DNA of 64,000 bases from NCBI RefSeq assembly GCF_900103535.1, contig NZ_FNHQ01000013.1, positions 1 through 64,000 on the forward strand. Direction: 5' to 3'. This DNA comes from Megasphaera paucivorans. GTDB lineage: Bacteria > Bacillota > Negativicutes > Veillonellales > Megasphaeraceae. The stretch's first letter is position 1. Every line of letters starts with the position of its first letter. The position numbers and the translations under genes were made by a program. This document shows positions 43,730 to 52,787 of this stretch, one piece after another. Below the pieces are notes generated by a model that was given only the letters and a program-made list of their open reading frames with translations, made no database searches and was not told the DNA's origin.

Positions 43730-43899
43730 AAAAACCTCCTGTAGAAAAGAGAATATTCACTGTATCAATTTACTGTGTTATATTGTCAAGTTATCCTAAA
43801 ACAGGTATAATCAAATGTATAAAATATAATCATTATTAGTTATAAGGTAATTGCATATTATGCATAGATTTTACTTATATCTCGGCAACATGTGCTTTA

Positions 43900-43919
43900 T
43901 ATGTTAAAATTATAACATA
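43900..43919. promoter_or_regulatory. Perfect dyad upstream of ispE
   Basis: TATGTTA, six bases, TAACATA (43900-43919) lies in the region between yitT and ispE. It is a candidate operator for either gene; the AT-rich spacer also resembles a -10 for ispE. Confidence 0.4.
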
Positions 43920-43988
43920 CGATTACCCGATAATGAATATGTGGATAGCAATAAACGGGGAAAAAGATTTCAGAATGGAGATACGCGA

Positions 43989-44858
43989 ATGATAGTAGAA
44001 AAAGCACATGCAAAATTAAACTTGGCATTACGTATTTTAGGAAAACGCAATGACGGATATCATAACATCGATACGATATTCCAATCCCTTGAACTCAGTG
44101 ACATAATCCGGGTGGAGGCGGCGGATACCATAGAAGTAACCTGCACGGATCCCACACTTGCCTGTGATGAAACGAACCTGGCCTATAAAGCAGCAATGGC
44201 ACTGCAGCCGTATTGCCGGAAGGGGCAGGGGGCTCGCATTCATATAGAAAAAAAGATACCGATTGCGGCAGGATTGGGCGGCGGCAGTGCCGACTGTGCT
44301 ACGACACTGCGTTGTCTGAACCGGTTGTGGGGCTTGAAACTTCCGTATGAAGACTTGTGTCGTATCGGTGCCACCATCGGTGCCGATGTGCCGTTTTGTC
44401 TTCGCGGTGGTACCGCCCGAGGCCGAGGTCAGGGCGATATTATTACCCAGCTGCCTGATTTTCCGAGCATGATGGTCATGCTGATCCATCCGCATATAGT
44501 GGTCCATACAGAGCAGGCCTATGCCAAGTTTGATGCCAATCCCGTAGATCTGCCGATTCGCCTCGATCTGATGGAAAAGGCGGTATGGCATGGTTCCTTG
44601 GATGAATTATCAACATTGATGGGCAATACCTTTGAATCACTGGTCATTCCCGACTATCCTGAAATCGAACGCTGCAAGGACATTTTGGAAATGTACGACT
44701 TGAAACCGATGCTGAGCGGCAGCGGCCCGACCGTGTTTGCTATCGTTCCGCCGCCGGGAGATATCGGCATGCTGGGCATCGTTGGCGGCGTATTGGATGA
44801 TACAGACGTCTTCGTCAGCAGATTTTCTAGGGGAGAAGGGTATGGAGATGAATACTGA
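43989..44858 (+). CDS. ispE: 4-diphosphocytidyl-2-C-methyl-D-erythritol kinase IspE
   Basis: Fourth step of the MEP pathway to isoprenoids, a GHMP-family kinase. The 289-residue protein has AHAKLNLALRILGKRNDGYH at the N-terminus, the ATP loop PIAAGLGGGSADC near residue 94 and the C-terminal MLSGSGPTVFAI. ATG 43989 follows GGAGA and begins the family pattern; an upstream GTG at 43941 would add 16 unrelated residues. It overlaps the GntR gene by 17 bases. Confidence 0.95.
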   Translation: MIVEKAHAKLNLALRILGKRNDGYHNIDTIFQSLELSDIIRVEAADTIEVTCTDPTLACDETNLAYKAAMALQPYCRKGQGARIHIEKKIPIAAGLGGGSADCATTLRCLNRLWGLKLPYEDLCRIGATIGADVPFCLRGGTARGRGQGDIITQLPDFPSMMVMLIHPHIVVHTEQAYAKFDANPVDLPIRLDLMEKAVWHGSLDELSTLMGNTFESLVIPDYPEIERCKDILEMYDLKPMLSGSGPTVFAIVPPPGDIGMLGIVGGVLDDTDVFVSRFSRGEGYGDEY

Positions 44859-45585
44859 AGTAAAACATCAGAAACTGAGTCCGATCAAGCTGGATGCCTA
44901 TAAACCGCTGCGTGAGGTCGTCAGTGAAACCTTGCGGCAGGCAATTAAAGACGGCATATTAAAGCCCGGGGAACGGCTGATGGAGATCCAGTTGGCCGAT
45001 GAACTTGGTGTCAGCCGCACGCCGATCCGGGAAGCGATCCGCCGGCTGGAGCTGGAAGGGTTCGTCGTCATGGTACCGCGGCGCGGCACGTATGTGGCCG
45101 ACATTTCTCTCAAGGATATCGCCCAGGTGTTTGAAATCCGCGGGGCCCTGGAGGAACTGGCTGCCGGATTGGCGGCCGAACGCATTACGGACGAAGAACT
45201 GGAAACACTGGAACGTATGATGGTAGAAATCAACGAATACATCGACCAAGGTGCCTTCGACAAAATAGTCGATACGGATGTGCGGTTTCACGACGTCCTG
45301 TATCATGCCAGCCGCAATACCCGCTTGGTAGATATCCTGCACAACCTGCGGGAACAGATGCTGCGGTTCCGCTCCATTTCCATGCATTATCCGGGACGAC
45401 TGGCGGCAACGTGGGAGGAACATCGGCAGATGGTGGAAAGCATTGCCAACCACAACAGCACGATGGCCCGCCGCGTAGCCAAGAAGCACATGGAAAACTC
45501 GGAAAAAACCTTGCTCAAGGGGATGAGCAAGGACGAGAAATCAGCACAAATGGTGCATGACCTGTTTCCCCATACGAATAACTAA
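44842..45585 (+). CDS. GntR-family regulator, FadR/FCD subgroup
   Basis: The 247-residue protein has an N-terminal winged helix (ETLRQAIKDGILKPGERLME, ELGVSRTPIREAIRRLELEG, RRGTYV at about 25-90). An all-helical FCD ligand domain has the metal-site pattern D-x3-H (DVRFHDVLYHAS) and later His residues. FCD regulators often respond to organic acids; LldR and LutR-like members respond to lactate. The next genes are lactate racemase and D-lactate dehydrogenase, so it probably controls them. GGGAG precedes ATG 44842; ATG 44848 is an alternative. Confidence 0.88.
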   Translation: MEMNTEVKHQKLSPIKLDAYKPLREVVSETLRQAIKDGILKPGERLMEIQLADELGVSRTPIREAIRRLELEGFVVMVPRRGTYVADISLKDIAQVFEIRGALEELAAGLAAERITDEELETLERMMVEINEYIDQGAFDKIVDTDVRFHDVLYHASRNTRLVDILHNLREQMLRFRSISMHYPGRLAATWEEHRQMVESIANHNSTMARRVAKKHMENSEKTLLKGMSKDEKSAQMVHDLFPHTNN

Positions 45586-45615
45586 AAGAAGATGACATAC
45601 ATGAGGAGGCATACT

Positions 45616-45774
45616 ATGATAGACGTTTGGCACGGCTTGCAGCGCATATTCCATAGAGTAGATGATTTTGAGAATTTTCTGCTGATTTTGGTGACGATCC
45701 TTTTTTCCCTGCTTTTTGTGCGGGTTATCGTGGCTATGATTATGGGGCGCTGGAATTTGTTCCCGCCGATGTAA
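45616..45774 (+). CDS. Small membrane protein, 52 aa
   Basis: A strong GAGGAGG six bases before ATG 45616 marks this short gene. The product has an amphipathic N-terminus (MIDVWHGLQRIFHRVDDFEN) and one membrane segment at about 21-41, then a short MGRWNLFPPM tail. It lies 30 bases after the GntR gene and 32 before larA, all on one strand, so it is probably co-transcribed with the lactate genes. No family recognised. Confidence 0.65.
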   Translation: MIDVWHGLQRIFHRVDDFENFLLILVTILFSLLFVRVIVAMIMGRWNLFPPM

Positions 45775-45806
45775 AGTAAAAATACTGAAGGAAAGGTCGT
45801 CATTTC

Positions 45807-47096
45807 ATGAAATCAATTTCGATTCCCTTTGGGAAAGAAGTACAGCATATAGAACTGCCGGAGGATCATCTGTTGTATGACCTGCACGGCAATATGGCAT
45901 CGATCGTAACCAATGAAAAAGAAGCGATCCTCCGAGCCCTGCGGCAGCCCATTGACAGTAAGCCGCTGCGTGATATCGTGCGGGAGGATGATACAGTCGC
46001 AATCGTCGTCAGTGACATTACCCGTCTGGTGCATACGGAGGCGATGCTGCCGGTTATTGTGTCCGAACTGAACGAAGCCGGGGTACGGGATGATCAGATC
46101 ACCATTATCGTGGCACAGGGAACGCATCGGGCCCATACACCGGAGGAAGATGTCATCGTCTGCGGAACAGAGATGGCTCGGCGCCTGCGCATCGTGCAGC
46201 ATGACTGCCGGGACAAGGAGAACCTGACCTATGTAGGAACGACCCGCTTTGGCAACGACGTATATATCAATGCCGAAGCCCTGCAGGCAGACAAGCTCAT
46301 TTTGACCGGAGCCGTATCCTTTCATCCCATGGCCGGTTACGGCGGCGGCCGCAAGGCCATACTGCCGGGGATTGCCGGATTTGACTCCATCATGACGAAT
46401 CATTCTTTAGCGTTAGCTGAAACACAGGGAGACGGATGCAATCCGCACTGTGACACGGCAAGTCTTGAAGAAAATCCGTTCCATCAAGACATGCTGGAAG
46501 CGGCGCAGATGGTTCATCCCGACTTTTTGGTCAATACAGTGTTTACGGCAGATGGCGATCTCTGCGACGTCGTAGGCGGACATTGGCGCAAGGCCTGGGA
46601 AAAGGGCTGTCAGGACGTATTGGCGACCGGCGGCGTACCTATCGAAGAGCAGGCAGATGTAACCATTGCCTCCGCCGGCGGCTACCCGAAGGACCTGAAT
46701 CTGTACCAAGGCTGCAAAGCCTACATGAATGCCGTCTTTGCGACAAAGCCGGGCGGTGTCCTAATCTTGGTATTGGACTGCCCGGATATCAAAGAACCGG
46801 AAATCTTTACGAAATGGTTTTTCCGCAGTGACTTGGATCAGGTAGAACAAGAACTGCGCCGGGAATTTCTCATGCCCGGATTTGTAGCGTTTAAGACACG
46901 CTGTATCATTGCCTCGATGAAAACCTGTTATGTGGTTACCCGGCCGGAAAATTTCGACATCATCCGGCAGACCGGCCAGATTCCGGCTCCCGATGTAGAG
47001 ACTGCCTGGAAAATGGCACAGCAGGAAGTACCCGAACACTATACGGTGACGATCATGGGACATGCGGCAGCAACCTTCCCTGTATATACGAAATGA
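45807..47096 (+). CDS. larA: Nickel-dependent lactate racemase LarA
   Basis: Interconverts L- and D-lactate using a covalently bound nickel-pincer nucleotide. The 429-residue protein has the LarA N-domain with VSDITR, the cofactor-site histidines (THRAHTPEED; SFHPMAGY) and the attachment lysine in GYGGGRKAILPGIAG. The cofactor needs LarB, LarC and LarE, which are not in this window. Other LarA-family members racemise other 2-hydroxy acids. The neighbouring D-lactate dehydrogenase supports lactate. AAGGAAAGG precedes the ATG. Confidence 0.87.
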   Translation: MKSISIPFGKEVQHIELPEDHLLYDLHGNMASIVTNEKEAILRALRQPIDSKPLRDIVREDDTVAIVVSDITRLVHTEAMLPVIVSELNEAGVRDDQITIIVAQGTHRAHTPEEDVIVCGTEMARRLRIVQHDCRDKENLTYVGTTRFGNDVYINAEALQADKLILTGAVSFHPMAGYGGGRKAILPGIAGFDSIMTNHSLALAETQGDGCNPHCDTASLEENPFHQDMLEAAQMVHPDFLVNTVFTADGDLCDVVGGHWRKAWEKGCQDVLATGGVPIEEQADVTIASAGGYPKDLNLYQGCKAYMNAVFATKPGGVLILVLDCPDIKEPEIFTKWFFRSDLDQVEQELRREFLMPGFVAFKTRCIIASMKTCYVVTRPENFDIIRQTGQIPAPDVETAWKMAQQEVPEHYTVTIMGHAAATFPVYTK

Positions 47097-47100
47097 CATC

Positions 47101-47152
47101 GAAAACCAACAACTGCGCACGCATCAAGAAAAGTGCACAATTGTTGGTTTTC
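47101..47152 (+). terminator. Terminator after larA
   Basis: GAAAACCAACAA (47101-47112) pairs perfectly with TTGTTGGTTTTC (47141-47152), with an inner TGCGCAC/GTGCACA stem. Confidence 0.8.
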
Positions 47153-47239
47153 GTGACTATAAGAATACGTTATACGTTTTACTAGTATCGATAAGAAAAA
47201 GTCATAGGTATTCCGGCGTAATTTGTATAGGAACTTTGC

Positions 47240-47268
47240 AAGACAAACGCGGTCCGCTGCGGTATAAT
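47240..47268 (+). promoter_or_regulatory. Promoter of the D-lactate dehydrogenase gene
   Basis: TATAAT at 47263-47268; AAGACA at 47240-47245 is a weak -35 at 17 bases. With the terminator before it, the dehydrogenase appears separately transcribed. Confidence 0.5.
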
Positions 47269-47353
47269 GGGGACAATTTAACACAGCCGCCGGCTCATAA
47301 AAACAGGCGCAATACGTCCGGGCCGGTGTGATACAGAGAGGAAATGATCTATC

Positions 47354-48763
47354 ATGAGACAGTACCATCCCGTAACATACGAAGTTGTAAAAGCCCTGCA
47401 GGCAGTCGTCGGTGAAAAATATGTCAAGACCGATGCCGACACGCTGGACAAATATAAACTCGATGAAAATCTGGACCCCACCTTCTGGCGTCTGCCGGAG
47501 GTCGTGGTATCGGCAGGCAGTACGGAGGAAGTAGCCAAGGTCATGCAGATCGCCAATCAGTACGGCGTTCCCGTTACCCCGCGCAGTGCCGGTACCAGTG
47601 TGAGCTGCGGTGCCATCCCGACATATCACGGTATCGTACTGCTGCTGGAACGGATGAACCAGATACGGGAAATCAATGAAGAAGGCATGTACATGGTCGT
47701 GGAGGCCGGTGTCCGTACGATCGATATCCAGAACCTGGCCCACGAAAAAGGACTCATGTATGCTGGAGATCCCTGCAGTTCGGACAGCTGTCTCATCGGC
47801 GGCAATCTGGCAACCAATGCCGGCGGCAACAAGGCAGTCCGCTACGGTACGACACGCCATCAGGTCTACTCGGTGGAAGTCGTGCTGCCGAACGGCAAAG
47901 TGACGACACTGGGAGCTACGTTGAAGAAATGTTCTACGGGTTTCTGTCTCGATCAATTGATTATCGGCTCCGAAGGGACGCTGGGCATCATCACCAAGGC
48001 GACGCTGAAGCTCGTGCCCCTGGCTCCGTATAAACTGGATGTACTGGCGGTATTCACGGATCTGGCCAAAGCGACGGCACTGGTGCCGAAACTGGTCAAA
48101 GCCGGACTCAATCCGACGAGTGTGGAATTTATGGACAACAACTTCGTCCGCAGTGCCAGCGACTATTCAGATCTGAAGCTGCCGCATTACGAAGATGGCT
48201 GTTATGATATTGTTTCGATCGAAACCTTCAATGAAGACGAATTGGACGACAAAATGGAAAAGCTGAGCGCCATCTGCGAAGAATGCGGGGCTACGGACGT
48301 ACTCGAAGCCGACGACCGCGTATGGCAGGTGCGCCGCAACTGTCTGGAAAGCACGCGGTCTCTGTCCGAGGTACAGACGTCCGAGGATCTGGTCGTTCCG
48401 GTTACGAAAATCGCCGCCTGCATTCAGGCCCTCGTCAAGGAAAGCGAACAGTATGACTTCCGCGTCTTCTGCCTGGCCCATGCCGGGGATGGCAACCTGC
48501 ACTTCCAGATCCTCAAATGCGACATGAGCGATGCCGAATGGGAACGGCAGCTGGAGGAATTCCGCCATACGGCGTACCGTTACGTGTATGACTTGGGCGG
48601 CCGTCTCTCCGGTGAACATGGTATCGGCATGAAGCGGGTATGCTACATGGAAGAATATACAGATCCCGTGGAAATGGAACTGATGAAAACCATCAAGGGC
48701 GCTATGGATCCGAACTGGATACTCAATCCGGGGAAGGTATTCAATCCAGTGGAAAAACAATAA
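47354..48763 (+). CDS. FAD-linked D-lactate dehydrogenase / glycolate oxidase GlcD family
   Basis: The 469-residue flavoprotein has the PCMH-type FAD domain (VVVSAGSTEEVAKVMQIANQ, TPRSAGTSVSCGA, GGNLATNAGGNKAVRYG) and the C-terminal FAD-linked oxidase domain with CLAHAGDGNLHF and GGRLSGEHGIGMKR. Members oxidise D-lactate, glycolate or 2-hydroxyglutarate. In anaerobes they often hand electrons to an EtfAB pair, which is not present here. Pairing with larA points to D-lactate. No separate iron-sulfur subunit is adjacent. A GAGAGGAAATG-like site precedes the start. Confidence 0.87.
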   Translation: MRQYHPVTYEVVKALQAVVGEKYVKTDADTLDKYKLDENLDPTFWRLPEVVVSAGSTEEVAKVMQIANQYGVPVTPRSAGTSVSCGAIPTYHGIVLLLERMNQIREINEEGMYMVVEAGVRTIDIQNLAHEKGLMYAGDPCSSDSCLIGGNLATNAGGNKAVRYGTTRHQVYSVEVVLPNGKVTTLGATLKKCSTGFCLDQLIIGSEGTLGIITKATLKLVPLAPYKLDVLAVFTDLAKATALVPKLVKAGLNPTSVEFMDNNFVRSASDYSDLKLPHYEDGCYDIVSIETFNEDELDDKMEKLSAICEECGATDVLEADDRVWQVRRNCLESTRSLSEVQTSEDLVVPVTKIAACIQALVKESEQYDFRVFCLAHAGDGNLHFQILKCDMSDAEWERQLEEFRHTAYRYVYDLGGRLSGEHGIGMKRVCYMEEYTDPVEMELMKTIKGAMDPNWILNPGKVFNPVEKQ

Positions 48764-48773
48764 AGAAAGTAAG

Positions 48774-48812
48774 AAAAGGTATTTGATCAAACTATATCAA
48801 ATAACTTTTTTT
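48774..48812 (+). terminator. Terminator after D-lactate dehydrogenase
   Basis: AAAAGGTATTTGAT pairs with ATCAAATAACTTTT around an eight-base loop, followed by a T run. From 48813 to 49026 the DNA is very AT-rich, and I see no gene. Confidence 0.75.
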
Positions 48813-49026
48813 CTAAAGATGTGATTATGTTTTTTTATGTATCTAAGAATATAATTGTAATGGGTATGTAGGATGCGATTATATGTAACATGAAACCATT
48901 ATGATGAATATAGATACTGCTGGTTTATAATTTTTTATATAATCTAAAAGATAGAATACAAATAAGAAAAAAAGAATTGTATATATAAAAACGAATTAAT
49001 TATATTTAAACAACATTATTTTTGTA

Positions 49027-49060
49027 AACATTGACGATACCGTTAATGTTGGTGTATATT
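49027..49060 (+). promoter_or_regulatory. Promoter with overlapping dyad before the polysaccharide locus
   Basis: TTGACG (49031-49036), 18 bases and TATATT (49055-49060). AACATTGACG (49027-49036), four bases, CGTTAATGTT (49041-49050) is a 10-base dyad with one mismatch that covers the -35. It is a candidate operator for the whole locus. Confidence 0.55.
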
Positions 49061-49122
49061 TATAAAAAAGAGTATCCTTGCGTGTTATGCTAAACTGTAT
49101 ATAAAAAAGGAGCGGGAGCACC

Positions 49123-49905
49123 ATGATAGATATACATTCTCATATTTTGTACGGTATAGATGATGGATCACAGTCATTAGATATGTCTTTGGAAATGCTG
49201 CGCATGTCTGCAGCTTCTGAAGTGACAGATATTTTTGCTACACCCCATGTAAACCGCCGCGGCGTAGTACCGGAATGGTCCGTGATCGTGGACAAGACTG
49301 CAGAACTGCAGCAGCAGGCACAAGATGTGGGTATTCCTATCCGCATTCATACAGGGGCTGAAGTAGAACTCAATTATGATACCTTGGAATTTATAAAAGA
49401 GGGCAGCCGGGACTATTGTCTGGCAGGCAGCCGGTATATTCTATGTGAATGTACCGCGCAGAGCCAGCCGGATCAGGCAGAAGCTTTATTATATGAACTG
49501 ATGCTGCGGGAATTCGTGCCGATCCTGGCGCATCCCGAACGCTATGATCGAATCATGACTCGTCCCAGCCGCGTGTTGGAATGGATGCATAACGGCGTGC
49601 TGGCACAGTGCAACACCGGCAGTTTCAAAGGCTCTTTCGGAAAAGATACGCAGCTCCGGGCAGAAAACCTGCTGCGCCACCATATGGTTATTTTCCTGGG
49701 GAGTGATGCCCATCGGACAGAAGCCCGCAATACAGATATGCGGGAAGGTCTCCAGGCGATAGAAGCCATGGGAGATACGGATGCAGAGGATACGTGTACC
49801 TGGAATGCCGAACGGATTCTGGAAGATCGCGTTCTCTATCCGGAACTGCCGGAACATTGGGATAAACCCAAAAAAGGAATTTTTTCCCGCATATTCGGAG
49901 CGTAA
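49123..49905 (+). CDS. CpsB/YwqE-type tyrosine phosphatase (PHP family)
   Basis: Manganese-dependent phosphatase that removes phosphate from the BY-kinase of capsule loci. The 260-residue protein has the PHP motifs HSHILYGIDDGS at 5-16, ATPHVNR near 41, HPERYDR and GSDAH. The kinase (CpsD-like, 54332-55069) and its activator (CpsC-like, 52887-54344) are encoded downstream, giving the complete phosphorelay that controls chain length and export. The ATG follows GGAGCGGGAG. First gene of the locus. Confidence 0.9.
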   Translation: MIDIHSHILYGIDDGSQSLDMSLEMLRMSAASEVTDIFATPHVNRRGVVPEWSVIVDKTAELQQQAQDVGIPIRIHTGAEVELNYDTLEFIKEGSRDYCLAGSRYILCECTAQSQPDQAEALLYELMLREFVPILAHPERYDRIMTRPSRVLEWMHNGVLAQCNTGSFKGSFGKDTQLRAENLLRHHMVIFLGSDAHRTEARNTDMREGLQAIEAMGDTDAEDTCTWNAERILEDRVLYPELPEHWDKPKKGIFSRIFGA

Positions 49906-49945
49906 TATAACGTGGAAATATAAACAAAAAATAAAGTGTCCATTG

Positions 49946-49974
49946 TTGTATTCTATATGACGATATGATACAAT
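49946..49974 (+). promoter_or_regulatory. Internal promoter before the PglF/CapD-like gene
   Basis: TTGTAT (49946-49951), 17 bases and TACAAT (49969-49974). Confidence 0.5.
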
Positions 49975-50060
49975 AATAAATATATTTTGATGAGAAAAAA
50001 GCATATGAGAATAAATACATATGCATTATTATTATGATAATTATGCAAAGGAGGGACATT

Positions 50061-51893
50061 ATGTTGCGTCAGTATTTGTTGCCGGGATTTTTGGTTCTGG
50101 CTGATATTATTACACTCACCCTTGTTGCATTTATGAGCCTTTTTCTGCGATTTGATGGCAATGTTTTTAATGAATATTTTGTGCAGGTTGTTTTTGGCCT
50201 GCCTTTTTTTATTTTTTCCTATCTGTTAATGCTGGGCATCATGCATCTGTATACTCGGATATGGCGCTATGCCGGAACACGGGAAGTCGGGGCGGTTTTA
50301 TTTGCCACTACGACAGCTGCCATGCTCTTTTTTATCTGTGCCATGGTGGTCGATATTCATTTACCACGTTCTTTATTTATTATTTCGTATATACTAGCAA
50401 CAGGTTCTATTGGTTTAGGTCGTCTGTTGCTGCATTATGTCATCGTGCATGCAGATAGAAAAAAGGTTGTTGAGTCGGAACAGACGCCGGTCTTGATCGT
50501 AGGGGCCGGAGATGCCGGGGCGATGATAGCGCGGGAAATCATGCAGTTCCATGCACAGCGCCGACGTATTGTGGGATTTATTGATGATGAGCCACGGAAG
50601 CAGCATCATCTCATGGGCGGGATACGCATTCTCGGTGATCGTCATGATATTCCGGCAATGGTGGAAACATACGGGATCAAGGAAATCATCATTGCTATGC
50701 CGTCAGCTAAACGGGCAGTTATCAAGGAAACCATAGAAATCTGCACGCCGCTGAAATGTAAAATCAATACATTGCCAGGCTTGTATCAACTGCTGGATAA
50801 CGAGGTGCTGGTACAGCGTCTTCGGCCGGTATCCATTGAAGATTTACTGGCACGGGACGTGGTGAAGTTGGATATACAGAACATAGAAGAGTATATTACG
50901 GGGAAAACAATACTCGTTTCCGGGGCCGGCGGTTCTATCGGCTCGGAAATATGCCGTCAGGTCATGTATATGAAGCCGGCGCGGCTGATCCTCATGGGAC
51001 ACGGAGAAAACAGCATTTATCTTATTCATCAAGAACTGAGCCAAAAATACGGGACGGAACGAATTATTCCTATTATTGCCAGTGTCCGCGATCCGCGGCA
51101 GCTGGACCGTATCTTTGCCACATACCGGCCTCATGTCGTATTCCATGCCGCAGCACACAAGCATGTACCGCTCATGGAGCATCAGCCCATGGCAGCCGTT
51201 CTGAATAATATCTACGGCACGCGCAATATAGCGGAGGCCGCCGGTGGCTATGGTGCTGAACGATTTGTCATGATCTCTACGGATAAAGCCGTAAATCCCA
51301 CCAGTGTCATGGGAGCAACGAAACAGGTCGCGGAAAAAGTGGTTCATGTCATGAATGACCGCTATGCGACAAAATATATTACCGTCCGATTTGGCAATGT
51401 CCTAGGCAGTCGGGGGAGTGTCGTTCCGTTATTCCGGCGTCAGCTGGCAGCCGGTGGTCCGCTGACAGTGACGGATCCTAAGATGACACGATACTTTATG
51501 ACCATTCCCGAGGCCAGTCAGCTGGTGCTGCAGGCCGGTTCCATGGGACAGGGAGGCGAGGTATTTCTCCTGGAAATGGGCGAACCGGTTAAAATCATCG
51601 ATCTTGCCAGAAATATGATTCGTCTCTCCGGGTATGAACCGGAGGTCGATATTCCAATACAAATTACCGGTGTCCGTCCCGGCGAAAAGCTCTATGAAGA
51701 ACTGTTGACACAGGCAGAGGGGACACGGAAAACGAATCACGAAAAAATTTTTACAGCGCAGATGGAGGAAGTAGAGGAAACATGGCTCCATCAGCAAATT
51801 GATTCATTTCAGCAATGTCAGACGGAAGAAGAAGTCATTCATGTGCTGCAGCGGATCATCCCGACCTATCATCCGAATCATGATCCGAAGTAA
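50061..51893 (+). CDS. pglF: PglF/CapD-family UDP-GlcNAc 4,6-dehydratase
   Basis: Membrane-bound short-chain dehydrogenase that turns UDP-GlcNAc into the 4-keto-6-deoxy sugar, the first step to bacillosamine or related sugars. The 610-residue protein has four N-terminal membrane segments, a CoA-binding-like Rossmann fold at about 140 (VLIVGAGDAGAMIAREI) and the catalytic Rossmann domain from about 282 (GAGGSIGSEICRQ). The SDR active site is STDKAVNPTSVMGATK, where an inverting or retaining dehydratase has its Met/Tyr replacement. PglE-, PglD- and PglC-like genes follow, so bacillosamine is likely. AAAGGAGG precedes ATG 50061. Confidence 0.88.
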   Translation: MLRQYLLPGFLVLADIITLTLVAFMSLFLRFDGNVFNEYFVQVVFGLPFFIFSYLLMLGIMHLYTRIWRYAGTREVGAVLFATTTAAMLFFICAMVVDIHLPRSLFIISYILATGSIGLGRLLLHYVIVHADRKKVVESEQTPVLIVGAGDAGAMIAREIMQFHAQRRRIVGFIDDEPRKQHHLMGGIRILGDRHDIPAMVETYGIKEIIIAMPSAKRAVIKETIEICTPLKCKINTLPGLYQLLDNEVLVQRLRPVSIEDLLARDVVKLDIQNIEEYITGKTILVSGAGGSIGSEICRQVMYMKPARLILMGHGENSIYLIHQELSQKYGTERIIPIIASVRDPRQLDRIFATYRPHVVFHAAAHKHVPLMEHQPMAAVLNNIYGTRNIAEAAGGYGAERFVMISTDKAVNPTSVMGATKQVAEKVVHVMNDRYATKYITVRFGNVLGSRGSVVPLFRRQLAAGGPLTVTDPKMTRYFMTIPEASQLVLQAGSMGQGGEVFLLEMGEPVKIIDLARNMIRLSGYEPEVDIPIQITGVRPGEKLYEELLTQAEGTRKTNHEKIFTAQMEEVEETWLHQQIDSFQQCQTEEEVIHVLQRIIPTYHPNHDPK

Positions 51894-52111
51894 AGGAAAT
51901 TAGAAGTACCGTTGTGAAAATGAACAGTTGTGGAAAAAGAGGTTGCAGGAACGAGTAGACAAGAAACGCGTGTTAGAGATGAATCTAACTATACAGCGAT
52001 TCACTACTGTTACCTGTATATTTTTACTGACTCGGGATATAGAATATGCTATACTTAATAGTAAGATAATAGTGTCATACTGCATTTATTTATTATTATC
52101 AGTTGGAGTGA

Positions 52112-52765
52112 ATGATATATGAAAAAAAAGTAGTAGCGATAGCCTTGGCACTGGCTATGTCGACAGGCATGGTATCGGCGGCGGACTATCTCATGCGTCC
52201 CGGTGACGAATTATATATTACGGTTACACAGGAACCGGATCTGAGTAACTCAACGACCAATCCCAATCCGTTTATCGTGCGTCCCGATGGGAAGGTATCT
52301 TTTCCTATGGTAGGAGAGATCGATGCCCAGGGCATGACGGTGGCGCAGTTTACAGATACCCTGCGCGACGGATTAAGCAAGTATATCGTAAATCCCGATG
52401 TGGCTGTGAACATTGCAAAACTGGGAACGGTCCGCGTCTATGTCTTTGGTGAGATCAATCGGCCCGGTGTCTATCAATTGGAAAAATCCCACCGAGTCTT
52501 GGATGCTATCGGAGCGGCCAATGGGTTCAACTGGGATACGGCAAAGAAGAAAATCTTTTTGATCCACCAGGATGAACCGGATAAACCCATTGTCATCAAT
52601 CTGAATCATATTTTGGAAACAGGAGACATGAGCCAGAACTACGTCATGCGCGAAGGCGATGTCCTGTACTTTACGAGGAACAGCCGCATCAGCTTCTCCC
52701 GTGATATAGCACCTATCTTGACAGGAGCCTATATGGTCTCGGAAATCAAGAACAATACGAATTAA
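52112..52765 (+). CDS. Wza-type polysaccharide export protein
   Basis: Outer-membrane or periplasmic exporter of capsular polysaccharide. The 217-residue protein has a signal peptide, a polysaccharide export domain (YLMRPGDELYITVTQEPDLS, FIVRPDGKVSFPMVGEI) and a SLBB domain (VRVYVFGEINRPGVYQLEK). It has no clear lipobox cysteine and is shorter than E. coli Wza. The start is odd: ATG 52119 is best placed after TTGGAG but runs through eight A into TAG. ATG 52112, only three bases after GGAG, gives MIYEKKVVAIALALAM and restores the frame. One more A would give MKKKVVAI, a typical signal start. Confidence 0.85.
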   Translation: MIYEKKVVAIALALAMSTGMVSAADYLMRPGDELYITVTQEPDLSNSTTNPNPFIVRPDGKVSFPMVGEIDAQGMTVAQFTDTLRDGLSKYIVNPDVAVNIAKLGTVRVYVFGEINRPGVYQLEKSHRVLDAIGAANGFNWDTAKKKIFLIHQDEPDKPIVINLNHILETGDMSQNYVMREGDVLYFTRNSRISFSRDIAPILTGAYMVSEIKNNTN

Positions 52766-52787
52766 TATCATTGTGTATTATCTTCTA

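Noticed and set aside
47039-47956. Minus-strand frame of 305 codons over larA and the dehydrogenase
   Set aside because: It crosses a terminator and two well-supported genes on the other strand.
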